Source of the DNA: Lichenicola sp965198575
GTDB lineage: Bacteria > Pseudomonadota > Alphaproteobacteria > Acetobacterales > Acetobacteraceae
Direction: 5' to 3'
Length of the DNA stretch: 64,000 nt
Assembly: GCF_965198575.1 (NCBI RefSeq)
Contig: NZ_OZ240671.1
Span: 3,472,001 to 3,536,000 of the forward strand
Shown one piece after another: positions 56,350 to 64,000 of the stretch (the first letter of the stretch is position 1; each line of letters starts with the position of its first letter). A program made the translations under genes and the position numbers. Under the pieces are notes generated by a model. It saw only the letters and a list, made by a program, of their open reading frames with translations, was not told the origin of the DNA and made no database searches.

Positions 56350-56622
56350 ATGCGGTGGTCCGGACAGACGACCCGATATCTTGTCCTGCTGCTTCCGCCG
56401 CTCACGTCCGGTTGCAGCGCCGCCCCGGCGCAGAGCATCCTCGGCTCGTTCTTTCCCGCCTGGATGCTGTGCGCCGTCATCGGTGTCGCCGGATCGGTCG
56501 TGCTGCGGCTTCTGCTCGGGGCGACCGGCATCGGGACACACGTTCCGGTTGCACCGCTCAGCTACATCGCGGTCGCCGGCGCGGTCACGTTGCTGGCCTG
56601 GCTCTTGTGGTTCGGGCACTGA
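56350..56622 (+). CDS. ytcA: YtcA-like small membrane protein of the efflux operon
   Basis: A 90-aa protein resembling the YtcA lipoprotein family, typically the first gene beside MdtNOP-type efflux. It has an N-terminal lipobox-like LTSGCSAAP, then FFPAWMLCAVIGVAGSVVLRLLLGATGI and a C-terminal TLLAWLLWFG, two predicted helices. ATG 56350 has GGAG 6-7 nt upstream; 56332 is the alternative. It precedes mdtN by 3 bp, so it belongs to the operon. Role unknown. Confidence 0.78.
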   Translation: MRWSGQTTRYLVLLLPPLTSGCSAAPAQSILGSFFPAWMLCAVIGVAGSVVLRLLLGATGIGTHVPVAPLSYIAVAGAVTLLAWLLWFGH

Positions 56623-56625
56623 TCG

Positions 56626-57645
56626 ATGCTGGTCGTGCGCCGGCTGCTCGGTATCCTGTTCTCGGTCATCGCCGTCGTGGCGTTGGTGGTCCTGGCCGTG
56701 CTCGCCTCGCAGCGGCTCAGCGTCCGTCCACGCACCGACGATGCGTTCCTGCAGGCCGATCTCGTCCACATGGCGCCGGATGTCAGCGGACGCATCGTCA
56801 TCCTGGCAGTGCATGACAACGAGCTCGTGCATGCGGGCGAGCTCCTGTTCGAGATCGACCCCGAGCCGTATCGGCTCAGGGTAGCGCAGGCTGCGGCCGA
56901 GGTGCGTGGTCTCGAAGGCAAGCTGGGCGTCACCAGCGACCAGGTCGCCTCGCAGACCTCCAAGGCACAGGCCGCCAACACCGGCATCGGCACCGCCAAG
57001 GCACAGCTGGATCTCGCCAGCAGCACGCTTGCACGCCTGCAACCTCTGCTGGCCCGGGGCTTCGTCACCGCGCAGCAGGTGGATCAGGCTCGCACCGCCC
57101 GGAAGTCCGCGCAGCTGTCGCTCGAGCAGGCACGCCAGCAGGCCGAGGAGGCGAGGAAAGGCATCAGCAGCATCAAGCCGGCGGAGCAGGATCTTGCGGC
57201 AGCGCAGGCTTCGCTGTCACTGGCCGAGCGCGACCTGCGACTGACCGCAGTGCGTGCGCCGTGCGACGGTCGCATCACCGGCCTCGACATTGCCGCCGGC
57301 GAGTTCGCGGATGCCGGCAAGCCGCTCTTCACCATCATCGATACCGAGCACTGGTGGGCTGTCGGCAATTTCCGCGAAACCGATATGTCGGGACTGCAGC
57401 CCGGCCAGCATGCCCTCGTGTATGTGCTCGCGGCACCCGGCGCGGCGCTTGCAGGCACCGTCGAGAGCCTGGGTTGGGGCGTGTCGCCGGATGAGGGTGC
57501 GCAGTTCGAGGGCCTGCCGCGGGTGCCGCGGAGCCTGAACTGGGTGCGGATCGCGCAGCGCTTTCCTGTACGGGTGCGGCTCGACACGCCACCTGCCAAC
57601 CTGATGCGCATCGGCGCGTCGGCCGCCATCGTCATCGAGAGATGA
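56626..57645 (+). CDS. mdtN: HlyD-family efflux adaptor protein (MdtN-like)
   Basis: A 339-aa periplasmic adaptor. An N-terminal transmembrane anchor (about residues 8-27), biotinyl-lipoyl halves RTDDAFLQADLVHMAPDVSGRIVILAV and LTAVRAPCDGRITGLDIAAGEFADAG, a coiled-coil hairpin (about 85-190), and the DTEHWWAVGNFRETDM C-terminal beta region are visible, all typical of MdtN/EmrA-type adaptors. It sits between ytcA and mdtO and overlaps mdtO by ATGA. It would bridge the inner-membrane FUSC protein to the outer-membrane channel. Confidence 0.9.
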   Translation: MLVVRRLLGILFSVIAVVALVVLAVLASQRLSVRPRTDDAFLQADLVHMAPDVSGRIVILAVHDNELVHAGELLFEIDPEPYRLRVAQAAAEVRGLEGKLGVTSDQVASQTSKAQAANTGIGTAKAQLDLASSTLARLQPLLARGFVTAQQVDQARTARKSAQLSLEQARQQAEEARKGISSIKPAEQDLAAAQASLSLAERDLRLTAVRAPCDGRITGLDIAAGEFADAGKPLFTIIDTEHWWAVGNFRETDMSGLQPGQHALVYVLAAPGAALAGTVESLGWGVSPDEGAQFEGLPRVPRSLNWVRIAQRFPVRVRLDTPPANLMRIGASAAIVIER

Positions 57646-59891
57646 GCGACGGCACCGTCCTTGGAACGCCCGGCCGCATCATCCGCCGGCACCCGCGGCT
57701 CGCGGTCGACCGGGGCGATCCGCCGCTCGGGGCTGCACAGCTTCTCCGGTTGCTGGCACCGACCCCCGGCCGCCTCGGAAACACGCTGCGACTGACCATC
57801 CTGGTGCTGGTGACGATCACCCTGAGCGAGATCTTCCGCATCCCCGAAGCTGCCCTCTCGGCCTACGTGGTGCTGTTCGTGTCGCGTGGCGAGGCAGCCT
57901 CGACGGTGATGACCGCCGTGATCGTCTGCATCGCCGTCGTGCTGGCACTCCTGCTCACCATCGCGCTGTTCGGTCTCAGCCTGGCGGAGCCGGCGCTGCG
58001 CATTCCCCTGGTGGCGCTGGCGACGTTCGTTGCGATGTTCCTGTCGCGCACCTCGTCGCTGGGGGCAGCTTTCTTCGGCGCCGGCTTCATCATCGCCTAC
58101 GCCCTGACCCTCGGCGACCAGGTGGTGCAGCTCTCGCTGATGCCCGGCGAGACGACCAACGCCGCGCAGTTCGCGCTCCCCGAGCTGGCCTTCATGCCGC
58201 CCGAGGAAGCGCTGGTGCATTTCCTGTTGTGGATCGGCCTGGTCGTGAGCATGCCGATCGCCCTGGTGATCGGCCTCAACCTGCTGACCGGACGCGATCC
58301 TGGGCTGCTGCTTCGGACGCAACTTGGCGAGCGTCTGGCCATGGCGGCGCGTCTCTGCCGCGGCGAGTCGGGTGCCGAGGCGGGGATGGGTGCGCTCGCC
58401 GCACAGGGGATCGACGGGCTGCTCGGGCTCGACCACCTGTCCGGCCTGCTGCATCGGCATCGTCGCCCGGAGGCCGATATGCACGCGCTGATCCGCGAGA
58501 TCGACCGCCTCGGACTGGTGCTGCTGGCCTGGGCGCGACTGGCGGGCGCGTCGCCGCCACGAGCGCCATTGTCCGAAGCGGCAGCGTTCTGCGATGCGGC
58601 CGGGCAGGCGGTACGCACCGGCACGACGCCTGGCACACTGGCACAGGGGGAGGTGGCGGTGCCGGACCCGCACGATGTGCCAGGCGCCCGCCCATTGGCC
58701 CGCGAGCTTGCGCGCACGCTGGCTGCACTCCGTACCGCCCTCACGACGACGCGGGCAGCGACGCGTGCGCCCGGAGCCGCCGCCTCGCCACGTCGCCTGC
58801 TCGCACCGGACGCCTTCAGCAACCCGGCCTACCCGCGCTTCGCCTTCAAGGTGACGCTTGCCGTGATGGCCTGCTACGCCATCGAGACGCTGACCGACTG
58901 GCCGGCGATCCATACCTGCATGATCACCTGCTTCTTCGTGTCGCTCGATACGGTCGGCGAGACCGTGCACAAGGCGGCGCTTCGCATCACCGGATGCCTG
59001 ATCGGCGGCGCGCTCGGGATCGGCACCATCCTGCTGCTGATGCCGCTGATGACGGATCTCGGCAGCCTGCTGCTGGTGCTGGCGGTGGTGACCTTCATCG
59101 CCGGCTGGGTGGCGACCGGCAGCGACCGCATCAGCTATGCCGGCTGGCAGATCGCGCTCGCCTTCTACCTCACCGTGCTGCAGGGCTTCGGCCCGACGCT
59201 GGACATGCAGACCGCGCGCGACCGGATCATCGGCATCCTGCTCGGCAATGTCGTGGTGTTCGTGGTGTTCACGACGATCTGGCCGGTCCGGGTCGCCGGC
59301 GTCGTGCGGGCCAACCTCGCCAAGGCGGTCGGGCAGTTTGCCGGCCTCATGCAGCCGGTATCCTCGGTCGGGCATGCGACACCCGCCGGCTCGGAAGCAT
59401 GGCACGGGATCAGCCAGGCGATCGGCAAGGCCAACGGGCTGCTGGTGAACGATGCATACGAGACCCGCCGGCCGCCCGCGCCGCATCCGATCGACGCCGC
59501 GACGCTGGCCCGGGTGCACGCCCTCGTCGTTCCGTCCGCGGTGATCCTGGCGCTCGCCAGCGATCCCGCCTGGCCATCGGTGCCGGAGGCAATGCAGGCG
59601 GTCATCCTGGCGCATCACCGCAACATGGCCAGCTGGTTCGCAGAGTGCGCTGCCTGGATCCGCGGCGATGCGGCGGATTGCGCACCGCTTCCGGACCCGC
59701 CGCGGCTGGAGGTGCCGGGCGCAACGCCATCGATCGACCCGGCTGCCCCGGACGTCGCGGTCCATCTCCAGGCGCGCTCGGTCTGGTACGCGCTGATGCA
59801 ACGCGATATCCGCACGATCCTCGACCAGTTCCAGCCGCAGCGCACGGCCGATCACGAGGCGGAACGAGATGCCACGCTTGCGCTCGCCTGA
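57642..59891 (+). CDS. mdtO: FUSC-family inner-membrane transporter (MdtO-like)
   Basis: A 749-aa protein of the FUSC/aromatic-acid exporter (AaeB/MdtO) group. Two membrane blocks of six helices (about residues 45-210 and 390-545), each followed by a soluble cytoplasmic region, are seen. Recognisable parts are IFRIPEAALSAYVVLFVSRGEA in the first block and FAFKVTLAVMACYAIETLTDWPAIHTCMITCFFV in the second, where the TDWPGIHT pattern is diagnostic. It is overlapped by mdtN and by the TolC gene (23 bp). Expected to expel aromatic acids or drugs. Confidence 0.9.
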   Translation: MSDGTVLGTPGRIIRRHPRLAVDRGDPPLGAAQLLRLLAPTPGRLGNTLRLTILVLVTITLSEIFRIPEAALSAYVVLFVSRGEAASTVMTAVIVCIAVVLALLLTIALFGLSLAEPALRIPLVALATFVAMFLSRTSSLGAAFFGAGFIIAYALTLGDQVVQLSLMPGETTNAAQFALPELAFMPPEEALVHFLLWIGLVVSMPIALVIGLNLLTGRDPGLLLRTQLGERLAMAARLCRGESGAEAGMGALAAQGIDGLLGLDHLSGLLHRHRRPEADMHALIREIDRLGLVLLAWARLAGASPPRAPLSEAAAFCDAAGQAVRTGTTPGTLAQGEVAVPDPHDVPGARPLARELARTLAALRTALTTTRAATRAPGAAASPRRLLAPDAFSNPAYPRFAFKVTLAVMACYAIETLTDWPAIHTCMITCFFVSLDTVGETVHKAALRITGCLIGGALGIGTILLLMPLMTDLGSLLLVLAVVTFIAGWVATGSDRISYAGWQIALAFYLTVLQGFGPTLDMQTARDRIIGILLGNVVVFVVFTTIWPVRVAGVVRANLAKAVGQFAGLMQPVSSVGHATPAGSEAWHGISQAIGKANGLLVNDAYETRRPPAPHPIDAATLARVHALVVPSAVILALASDPAWPSVPEAMQAVILAHHRNMASWFAECAAWIRGDAADCAPLPDPPRLEVPGATPSIDPAAPDVAVHLQARSVWYALMQRDIRTILDQFQPQRTADHEAERDATLALA

Positions 59892-61440
59892 TCGTCGCCG
59901 GGCGCTGCTGGCCGGCTGCATGCTGCTGGCCGGCTGCAACGACACCCGCGATCTCGCGCCGGCCTCGCCCGACACGCCGTGGCGCATCGACGTCGCCACC
60001 GGGACGCCGTCGGGAGATGCCACCACCACCACCGCCGCGGCGCCGCATTTCACCGTGCCGCGGGATCCGGCGCTGCCATGGCCGGGTGAGCCGGCCGACA
60101 TCGATCCGAACCACAGCTACTCGCTTGCCGAGCTGATCGACATCGCCGAGCGGCGCAACAAGACGACGCGCATCGCGTGGGAGCAGGCGCGGCAGGCGGC
60201 GATCGGCGTCGGCATGGCACAGGCAGCATATCTGCCGACGCTGACCGCCAGCGCGATCGCCGGCTACCAGCGGATCGCGTCGCCATTCCCCTCCAACCTG
60301 GTCAACCGCGGCTACATCACCGCCAATGCCGAGGAGGTGTTTCCGGAACTCGCCATCCGCTACCTGCTGCTCGATTTCGGCAGCCGTGACGCGGTCGTGC
60401 GCGGCGCGCGACAGCTTTCGTTCGCCTCCAACGTGGTGTTCACCGCGGCGCATCAGAGCCTGATCCTGTCGGTGGCGCAGGCCTACTTCACCCTCGATGG
60501 GGTCAACGCGTCGTTACGGGCGGCGAAGCAGACGCTCGGGAGCGCGCAACTGCTGCAGCAATCCGCCGAGGCCCTGGATGCGCGCGGCCTTGGCACGGTC
60601 GTCGCCACGGCCCTCGCCCGGCGCGGGACGGCCCAGGCGCGGTTCGACATCGCCGCCGCGACCTCAGCCCAGCACAACGCGATGTATGCGCTGCTGTCGG
60701 CGATGGATCTGCCGCCGAACACCGTGCTGCGTGTCGAGGACAGCTCCGGTCGTCCGCTGGTGCGACAGACGGGGCTCGATATCGACACGATGATGCACGA
60801 GGCACTATCCCGCCGGCCCGACCTGCTGGCCGATCTGGCACGGCTCCGGGCAGCCGAGGCCGGTGTCGCCGAGGCGCGGGCGGAGCTGTATCCGAAGGTG
60901 TCGCTCAGCGCCAATATCCAGGGAAACATCGGTCGCATCAGCGTCGATGGTCAGCGCTATCAGAGCGTCGAGCAGCCGCAGACCGGCGTCTTCCTGCATT
61001 TCGACTGGCCGCTCTACCAGGGCGGGCTGCTGCAGAACCGGCTGCGTCTGGCACAATCGCGGCAGGCCGAAGCCGAAGCAGCACTTGCCGAGGGCAGCGA
61101 GCAGGACATGCGGCAGGTGGCGCTGGCATACGACCAGGTCGAGACCGGGCTCAGCCAGTACGACGCCGCCGTCGCCCTGCAGGCGGCGTCGCAGCAAGCC
61201 GCGGATTCCGCAAGCCAGGCCTACAGCAATGGCGTCGGGACCATCACCGACGCGATCAACGCGTTGTCCACGCTCGCCGCGTCGCGTGCCGCGGTAGCCA
61301 AAGCGCATGCCCAGTCGCTGGTCGACGCCGCCGCACTGGCCTTTGCCACCGGCGCCTTGACCTCAAGCATGGTCCCCAGTCTGGCGCCTCGAAGCCGGGT
61401 TGGTGCTGGTCGCGGCAGCCTTTCTGATGCAGCTGAATAA
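59869..61440 (+). CDS. mdtP: Outer-membrane efflux lipoprotein (MdtP/NodT-like), altered C-terminus
   Basis: A 523-aa TolC-family channel. A lipoprotein signal (LLAGCMLLAGCND, lipid cysteine in the second LAGC) and two OEP repeats with helices (SLAELIDIAERRNKTTRIAWEQARQAA; LDIDTMMHEALSRRPDLLADLARLRAAEAGVAEARAELYP) are clear. Overlaps mdtO by 23 bp. Family similarity ends near FATGALTSS; the last 28 residues come from DNA that in another frame encodes an MFS transporter fragment. So the 3' end seems to be joined to foreign sequence. The channel core remains. Confidence 0.85.
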   Translation: MPRLRSPDRRRALLAGCMLLAGCNDTRDLAPASPDTPWRIDVATGTPSGDATTTTAAAPHFTVPRDPALPWPGEPADIDPNHSYSLAELIDIAERRNKTTRIAWEQARQAAIGVGMAQAAYLPTLTASAIAGYQRIASPFPSNLVNRGYITANAEEVFPELAIRYLLLDFGSRDAVVRGARQLSFASNVVFTAAHQSLILSVAQAYFTLDGVNASLRAAKQTLGSAQLLQQSAEALDARGLGTVVATALARRGTAQARFDIAAATSAQHNAMYALLSAMDLPPNTVLRVEDSSGRPLVRQTGLDIDTMMHEALSRRPDLLADLARLRAAEAGVAEARAELYPKVSLSANIQGNIGRISVDGQRYQSVEQPQTGVFLHFDWPLYQGGLLQNRLRLAQSRQAEAEAALAEGSEQDMRQVALAYDQVETGLSQYDAAVALQAASQQAADSASQAYSNGVGTITDAINALSTLAASRAAVAKAHAQSLVDAAALAFATGALTSSMVPSLAPRSRVGAGRGSLSDAAE

Positions 61441-61738
61441 GCCGGTCATGGTGGTGCTGTCGCCGACTATCGGACGAGAGTGCAACCTCGACATTCAGGA
61501 AATCGCCCGCGCCCTCGCCGCCATGGCTTGGGCCTATGCGCTTTTCCAAATTCGTGTTTCCTGGATCGCCGGCCGGCTCGGGCCGATGCGGACGATCGGG
61601 TTACGGTTTCACAAAAGCGCTGACGCAACTCATGTATCTGCCGGATCAGCAGATGACCCCGAAGAGGTACAAATCCATCGATGTCATTCCGGGAGGTTCA
61701 GGGTCTTGATGGGACTTCATCTCCGGGAAGGCGCCTGA
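61382..61738 (+). pseudogene. Remnant of an MFS transporter N-terminus
   Basis: In a frame different from mdtP, 61382-61600 reads as the first two helices of an ACS-type major facilitator: LEAGLVLVAAAFLMQLNKP, then VMVVLSPTIGRECNLDIQEIA and MAWAYALFQIRVSWIAGRLGP. After GRLGPMRTIGL the similarity is lost. No start codon supports translation and no further helices follow. It overlaps the 3' end of mdtP, so it marks a deletion or insertion junction. Confidence 0.6.
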
Positions 61739-61960
61739 TCAGGACGGCCCGATTTCGACCACAAGCTTGTCCCGCAACTCATTCCACCCGATGAAATCTT
61801 TGAAATCTTCGATTGTTGCCAAGACGAAGCAGCCCGGGTCGAGGCTTGGTGTGAGTTGACCGGCCTTCACCACTCTTGTCGCCTCCGCGAGGACGGCGCC
61901 TGACCGTACGTCGACTATCTCTCTGCTGCATGCATGGCTCCTCAAGGAGCCTGCCACCAT
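61739..61960 (-). CDS. Hypothetical 73-aa protein
   Basis: A short frame with a non-coded family. Sequence after residue 15 (EIVDVRSGAVLAEATRVVKAGQL, DPGCFVLATIEDFKDFIGWNELRDKLVVEI) looks coding-like in composition, with no repetitive bias, and could be the C-terminal piece of a longer, decayed gene. The start codon at 61960 has no good ribosome site. It lies between two pseudogene regions. Function unknown. Confidence 0.3.
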   Translation of the reverse strand: MVAGSLRSHACSREIVDVRSGAVLAEATRVVKAGQLTPSLDPGCFVLATIEDFKDFIGWNELRDKLVVEIGPS

Positions 61961-62089
61961 TGCTGACGTCGTAATGGATCAAGTGTTGGTGCTGCCCAAG
62001 CGAATTGTCCGCTCAGTCCGCCATTTCGCCGACGGCTGCAGCAAACCGAGGTATCTCAGCTATTTTCTCCCTCTGCGTGTGGATCGGTG

Positions 62090-62144
62090 CTGAATATTGA
62101 CCCCCTGAGTGGGGTGATCGGCGTTCAAAGTTGACCCCCTTCGG
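62090..62144. mobile_element. IS21-family left-end repeats
   Basis: Two copies of TTGACCCCCT (62097-62106 and 62131-62140), separated by GAGTGGGGTGATCGGCG, resemble the repeated end sequences of IS21-family elements (ends with TGACCCCC). They lie directly before the istA remnant. Neither the target duplication nor the matching right end was found. Confidence 0.55.
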
Positions 62145-63261
62145 AACGGCGATGATGCCGCCATGTGCGCAGGTCCGGCTCTGCCAGAGCCGGATGCCGT
62201 TCGTCCGCGCCTACCCGCGCCAGGCGCAGGAGATGGTGTTCGACGCCCACAAGAAGGCGTTTGCGTTCTACCGTGGCACCTTTCAGGGCGGCATCTACGA
62301 CAACATGCGCACCGCGGTGGACGCGCTGCTGATCGGCCGCGAGCGCCACTTCAACCGACGCTTTGCGCAGATGTGCAGCCACAACCTAGTCGAGCCGACC
62401 GCCTGCACACCAGCATCGGGCTGGGTTTCGGACGAACCTTGGCCGAAGGCCGCGTAAGTCGTCCGGAAGGTCAGGTCGAGAACCAGGTCAACGTGATGCG
62501 GGATCGGTTCTTCAAACCCCGTTTGCGGTTGGACAGCTTTGCCGACATGAACGGCTGGCTGCTCGAGCAGTGCGTGCTGTATGCGCGCGGCCATCCGCAT
62601 CCTGAGCGTAAGGATTGGCCGGTCTGGGAGATGTTCGAACAGGAGCGGCCAAGTCTGGTGCCGTATGCCGGACGCTTCGACGGGTTCAACGCCCGTACCG
62701 CGGCGGTCTCCAAGACCTGCCTCGTGCATTACGACAAGAACCGATACTCGGTGATGGCGCAGGCGGTCGGGCGTCCGGTCGGGGTGCATGTCTACGCCGA
62801 CCGCATCACAATCCGCCAGGACGGCCAGATGGTGGGCGATCATCCCCGCTGCTTTGCTCGTGATCAGACCGTCTACGATCCCTGGCACTACGTGCCGGTG
62901 TTGGCCCAGCAAGCCCGGTGCGCTGCGCAACGGCGCCCCGTTCAAGGGCCGGGTGCTGCCGGGTGCCCTGGGCCGCGTCCAGGGCCGCCTGCGCGGATCC
63001 GCCGATGGCGACCGGCAGATGGTGGCCATCCTCAACGCCGTGCCGCTGGACGGCCTGCCAGCGGTCGAGGCGGCCTGTGGCGAGGCGCTGTCTGCCGGGC
63101 TGTGCAGCAGCGACGTGGTGCTCAACGCCCAGTCGCGGCGCCGTCCGATGGTGACGGCCCCCACCATCATCACCCCCGACGCGCTCCGCCTCCGACATGA
63201 GCCGGTGGCGGACTGCGCGCGCTACGACACCCTGCGGAGCACGAACCATGGAACGACATGA
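62131..63261 (+). pseudogene. istA: istA transposase of an IS21-family element, truncated and frameshifted
   Basis: IS21-type integrase-core transposase in three frames. Frame 1 (62131-about 62415): FVRAYPRQAQEMVFDAHKKAF, GIYDNMRTAVDAL, HFNRRFAQMCSHNLVEPTACTPASGW. Frame 2 (about 62420-62925): GQVENQVNVMRDRFFKPRLRL, MFEQERPSLVPYAGRFDGFN, QTVYDPWHYVPVLAQ. Frame 3 (about 62920-63261): PGALRNGAPFKGRVLP, DGLPAVEAACGEALSAGL, VADCARYDTLR. The N-terminal helix-turn-helix and the first catalytic Asp are absent. At least two frameshifts and a 5' deletion make it inactive. Confidence 0.88.
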
Positions 63262-63457
63262 AGTCCTGGACCTGATGCGCGAGTTCAAGCTCGCCGGCAT
63301 GCAAGCGGCCTACGACGAGGTGCTGAGCGACGCGCTCAAACGCCAGCATCCGTCGCATGGTGCGCTCTTTCGACCAGCGCGAAACCGGGTCGATCAATGG
63401 TGCGACGGGTGGCAATCCGGACGTTGTTCTAGAACCAACACGATACGGGAAGTCTGA
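63248..63457 (+). pseudogene. istB: istB ATPase of the same IS21 element, 3'-truncated
   Basis: Starts MERHEVLDLMREFKLAGMQAAYDEVL, as in IstB AAA+ helper proteins, at the expected position overlapping the istA end. After QHPSHGALF similarity stops, well before the Walker motifs, so only the N-terminal about 40 residues survive. Confirms the element is an IS21 relic. Confidence 0.82.
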
Positions 63458-63540
63458 CGATGCAGTCGCGTGTGGGGGGGGCTGAGCTTTCCGCCGCCTC
63501 GGCTTAGTGGCTGATCGGCTCGAAGCTGCCGGTTGCCGAC

Positions 63541-64000
63541 CTACTCGGCTCGCCCGAGTGATTCCAGCGACCTCGTGGCCAGGTGATCGAGAATACGTTT
63601 CAGTGCTGCGATATTGTTCTCGTCTTCGGCGCTTTCGAGTGCGTCCTGGAGTACTTCGCGGATGTCGTCGGCACCGACCCGCTCCATCTGCCAATTCGGA
63701 TAAAGACGCTCACGCTTTTCCTCGCTCTGGTCCAGCGAGACGATATCGTAATGGCGCGGATCGCCATGCAGGCTCGCTATCAGCTTCCGCACTTCCGCTG
63801 CCGGCCCCTCGATCCATTGGAAAAAGACGCCGCTGCCGAAAACTAGAACCCCGGTGATGCCGCAGGTGAGATTGTGGCGTTGTGCCGACACGATGAGACG
63901 GTTGACCTCGGCGTCGTCCACGCCATCGGCGGCCCGACTGCAATATACGAAAGTGTACAGCTTGGGCGCGGTGGGGTCATAGTCAGGGTCGCTTGGGAAA
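63541..64000 (-). CDS. BLUF-domain blue-light sensor (partial, N-terminus off the right edge)
   Basis: The visible 152 codons contain most of a BLUF FAD photoreceptor. LYTFVYCSRAA carries the conserved tyrosine; VNRLIVSAQRHNLTCGITGVLVF the conserved Asn; FFQWIEGPAAEVRKLI the conserved Gln. A Trp (YPNWQM) follows near the end of the domain. The frame is open to base 64000 with no start codon in the window, so the gene begins beyond it, probably with only a few more residues. C-terminal about 50 residues are helical (IREVLQDALESAEDENNIAALKRIL) and could be an output or dimer segment. Confidence 0.85.
   Translation of the reverse strand, partial: FPSDPDYDPTAPKLYTFVYCSRAADGVDDAEVNRLIVSAQRHNLTCGITGVLVFGSGVFFQWIEGPAAEVRKLIASLHGDPRHYDIVSLDQSEEKRERLYPNWQMERVGADDIREVLQDALESAEDENNIAALKRILDHLATRSLESLGRAE

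Noticed and set aside
57084..60101. A 1005-codon minus-strand frame opposite the efflux operon
   Set aside because: Antisense shadow with His/Gln/Arg-rich composition.

Overview
The window is one continuous stretch of high-GC alphaproteobacterial chromosome, most likely from the Acetobacteraceae/Rhodospirillales. The grounds are the dense GC-rich coding, the recG / sdhE / mfd neighbourhood, the hisZ-purA pair, the RpoH-type sigma factor, and the many Tat or Sec exported proteins and TonB machinery. The taxonomic call is an inference from gene content, not from a marker search.

Positions 1-13,400 are mostly housekeeping: murQ (cut by the left edge), gpt, a CsaA-like protein, tRNA-Asn, an orphan NrtA/TauA-type binding protein, an Fe-S cysH, tRNA-Leu, the serC-hisZ-purA run, a large membrane-anchored pseudokinase with an overlapping membrane protein, rpoH and an RluD-type pseudouridine synthase. 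Positions 13,600-21,450 hold envelope and signalling genes: a secreted phosphoesterase, an AapJ-like binding protein, a two-domain cold-shock protein, an LpxR-like outer-membrane deacylase and a GAF-GGDEF-EAL protein with a degenerate GGDEF site. Positions 21,580-29,900 carry recG, sdhE, mfd and transketolase.

Positions 30,000-45,400 are transport and metabolism. An MFS transporter is interrupted by one in-frame TAG, and an SLC10-type symporter converges on a TonB-dependent receptor across a 30-bp palindromic tandem repeat. Divergent from the receptor is a compact operon for an exported flavin amine oxidase, a cytochrome c and an exported RidA. A DsbA/FrnE protein, a TrpD2/YbiB protein, a complete CUT2 sugar ABC transporter (ATPase, permease, binding protein) and a glycine-zipper peptide follow.

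Positions 45,450-53,420 contain an EAL phosphodiesterase, an overlapping cassette of acyl-adenylating ligase, acyl carrier protein and DUF1796 putative cysteine peptidase, then an alpha-E / circularly permuted ATP-grasp pair in which the ATP-grasp gene has an apparent one-base deletion, and a GT2-like protein. After tRNA-Ser the sequence becomes more accessory: a GAF-GGDEF cyclase, a LysR regulator divergent from a ytcA-mdtNOP-like efflux operon, an MFS remnant, a decayed IS21-family element, and the start-less end of a BLUF blue-light sensor at the right edge.

The most interesting candidates are the oxidase-cytochrome-RidA operon facing a TonB receptor, the ligase-ACP-DUF1796 cassette, and the pseudokinase-membrane protein pair. 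Three separate lesions (one nonsense codon, one frameshift, the decayed IS) mean either gene decay or assembly error and should be checked against reads.
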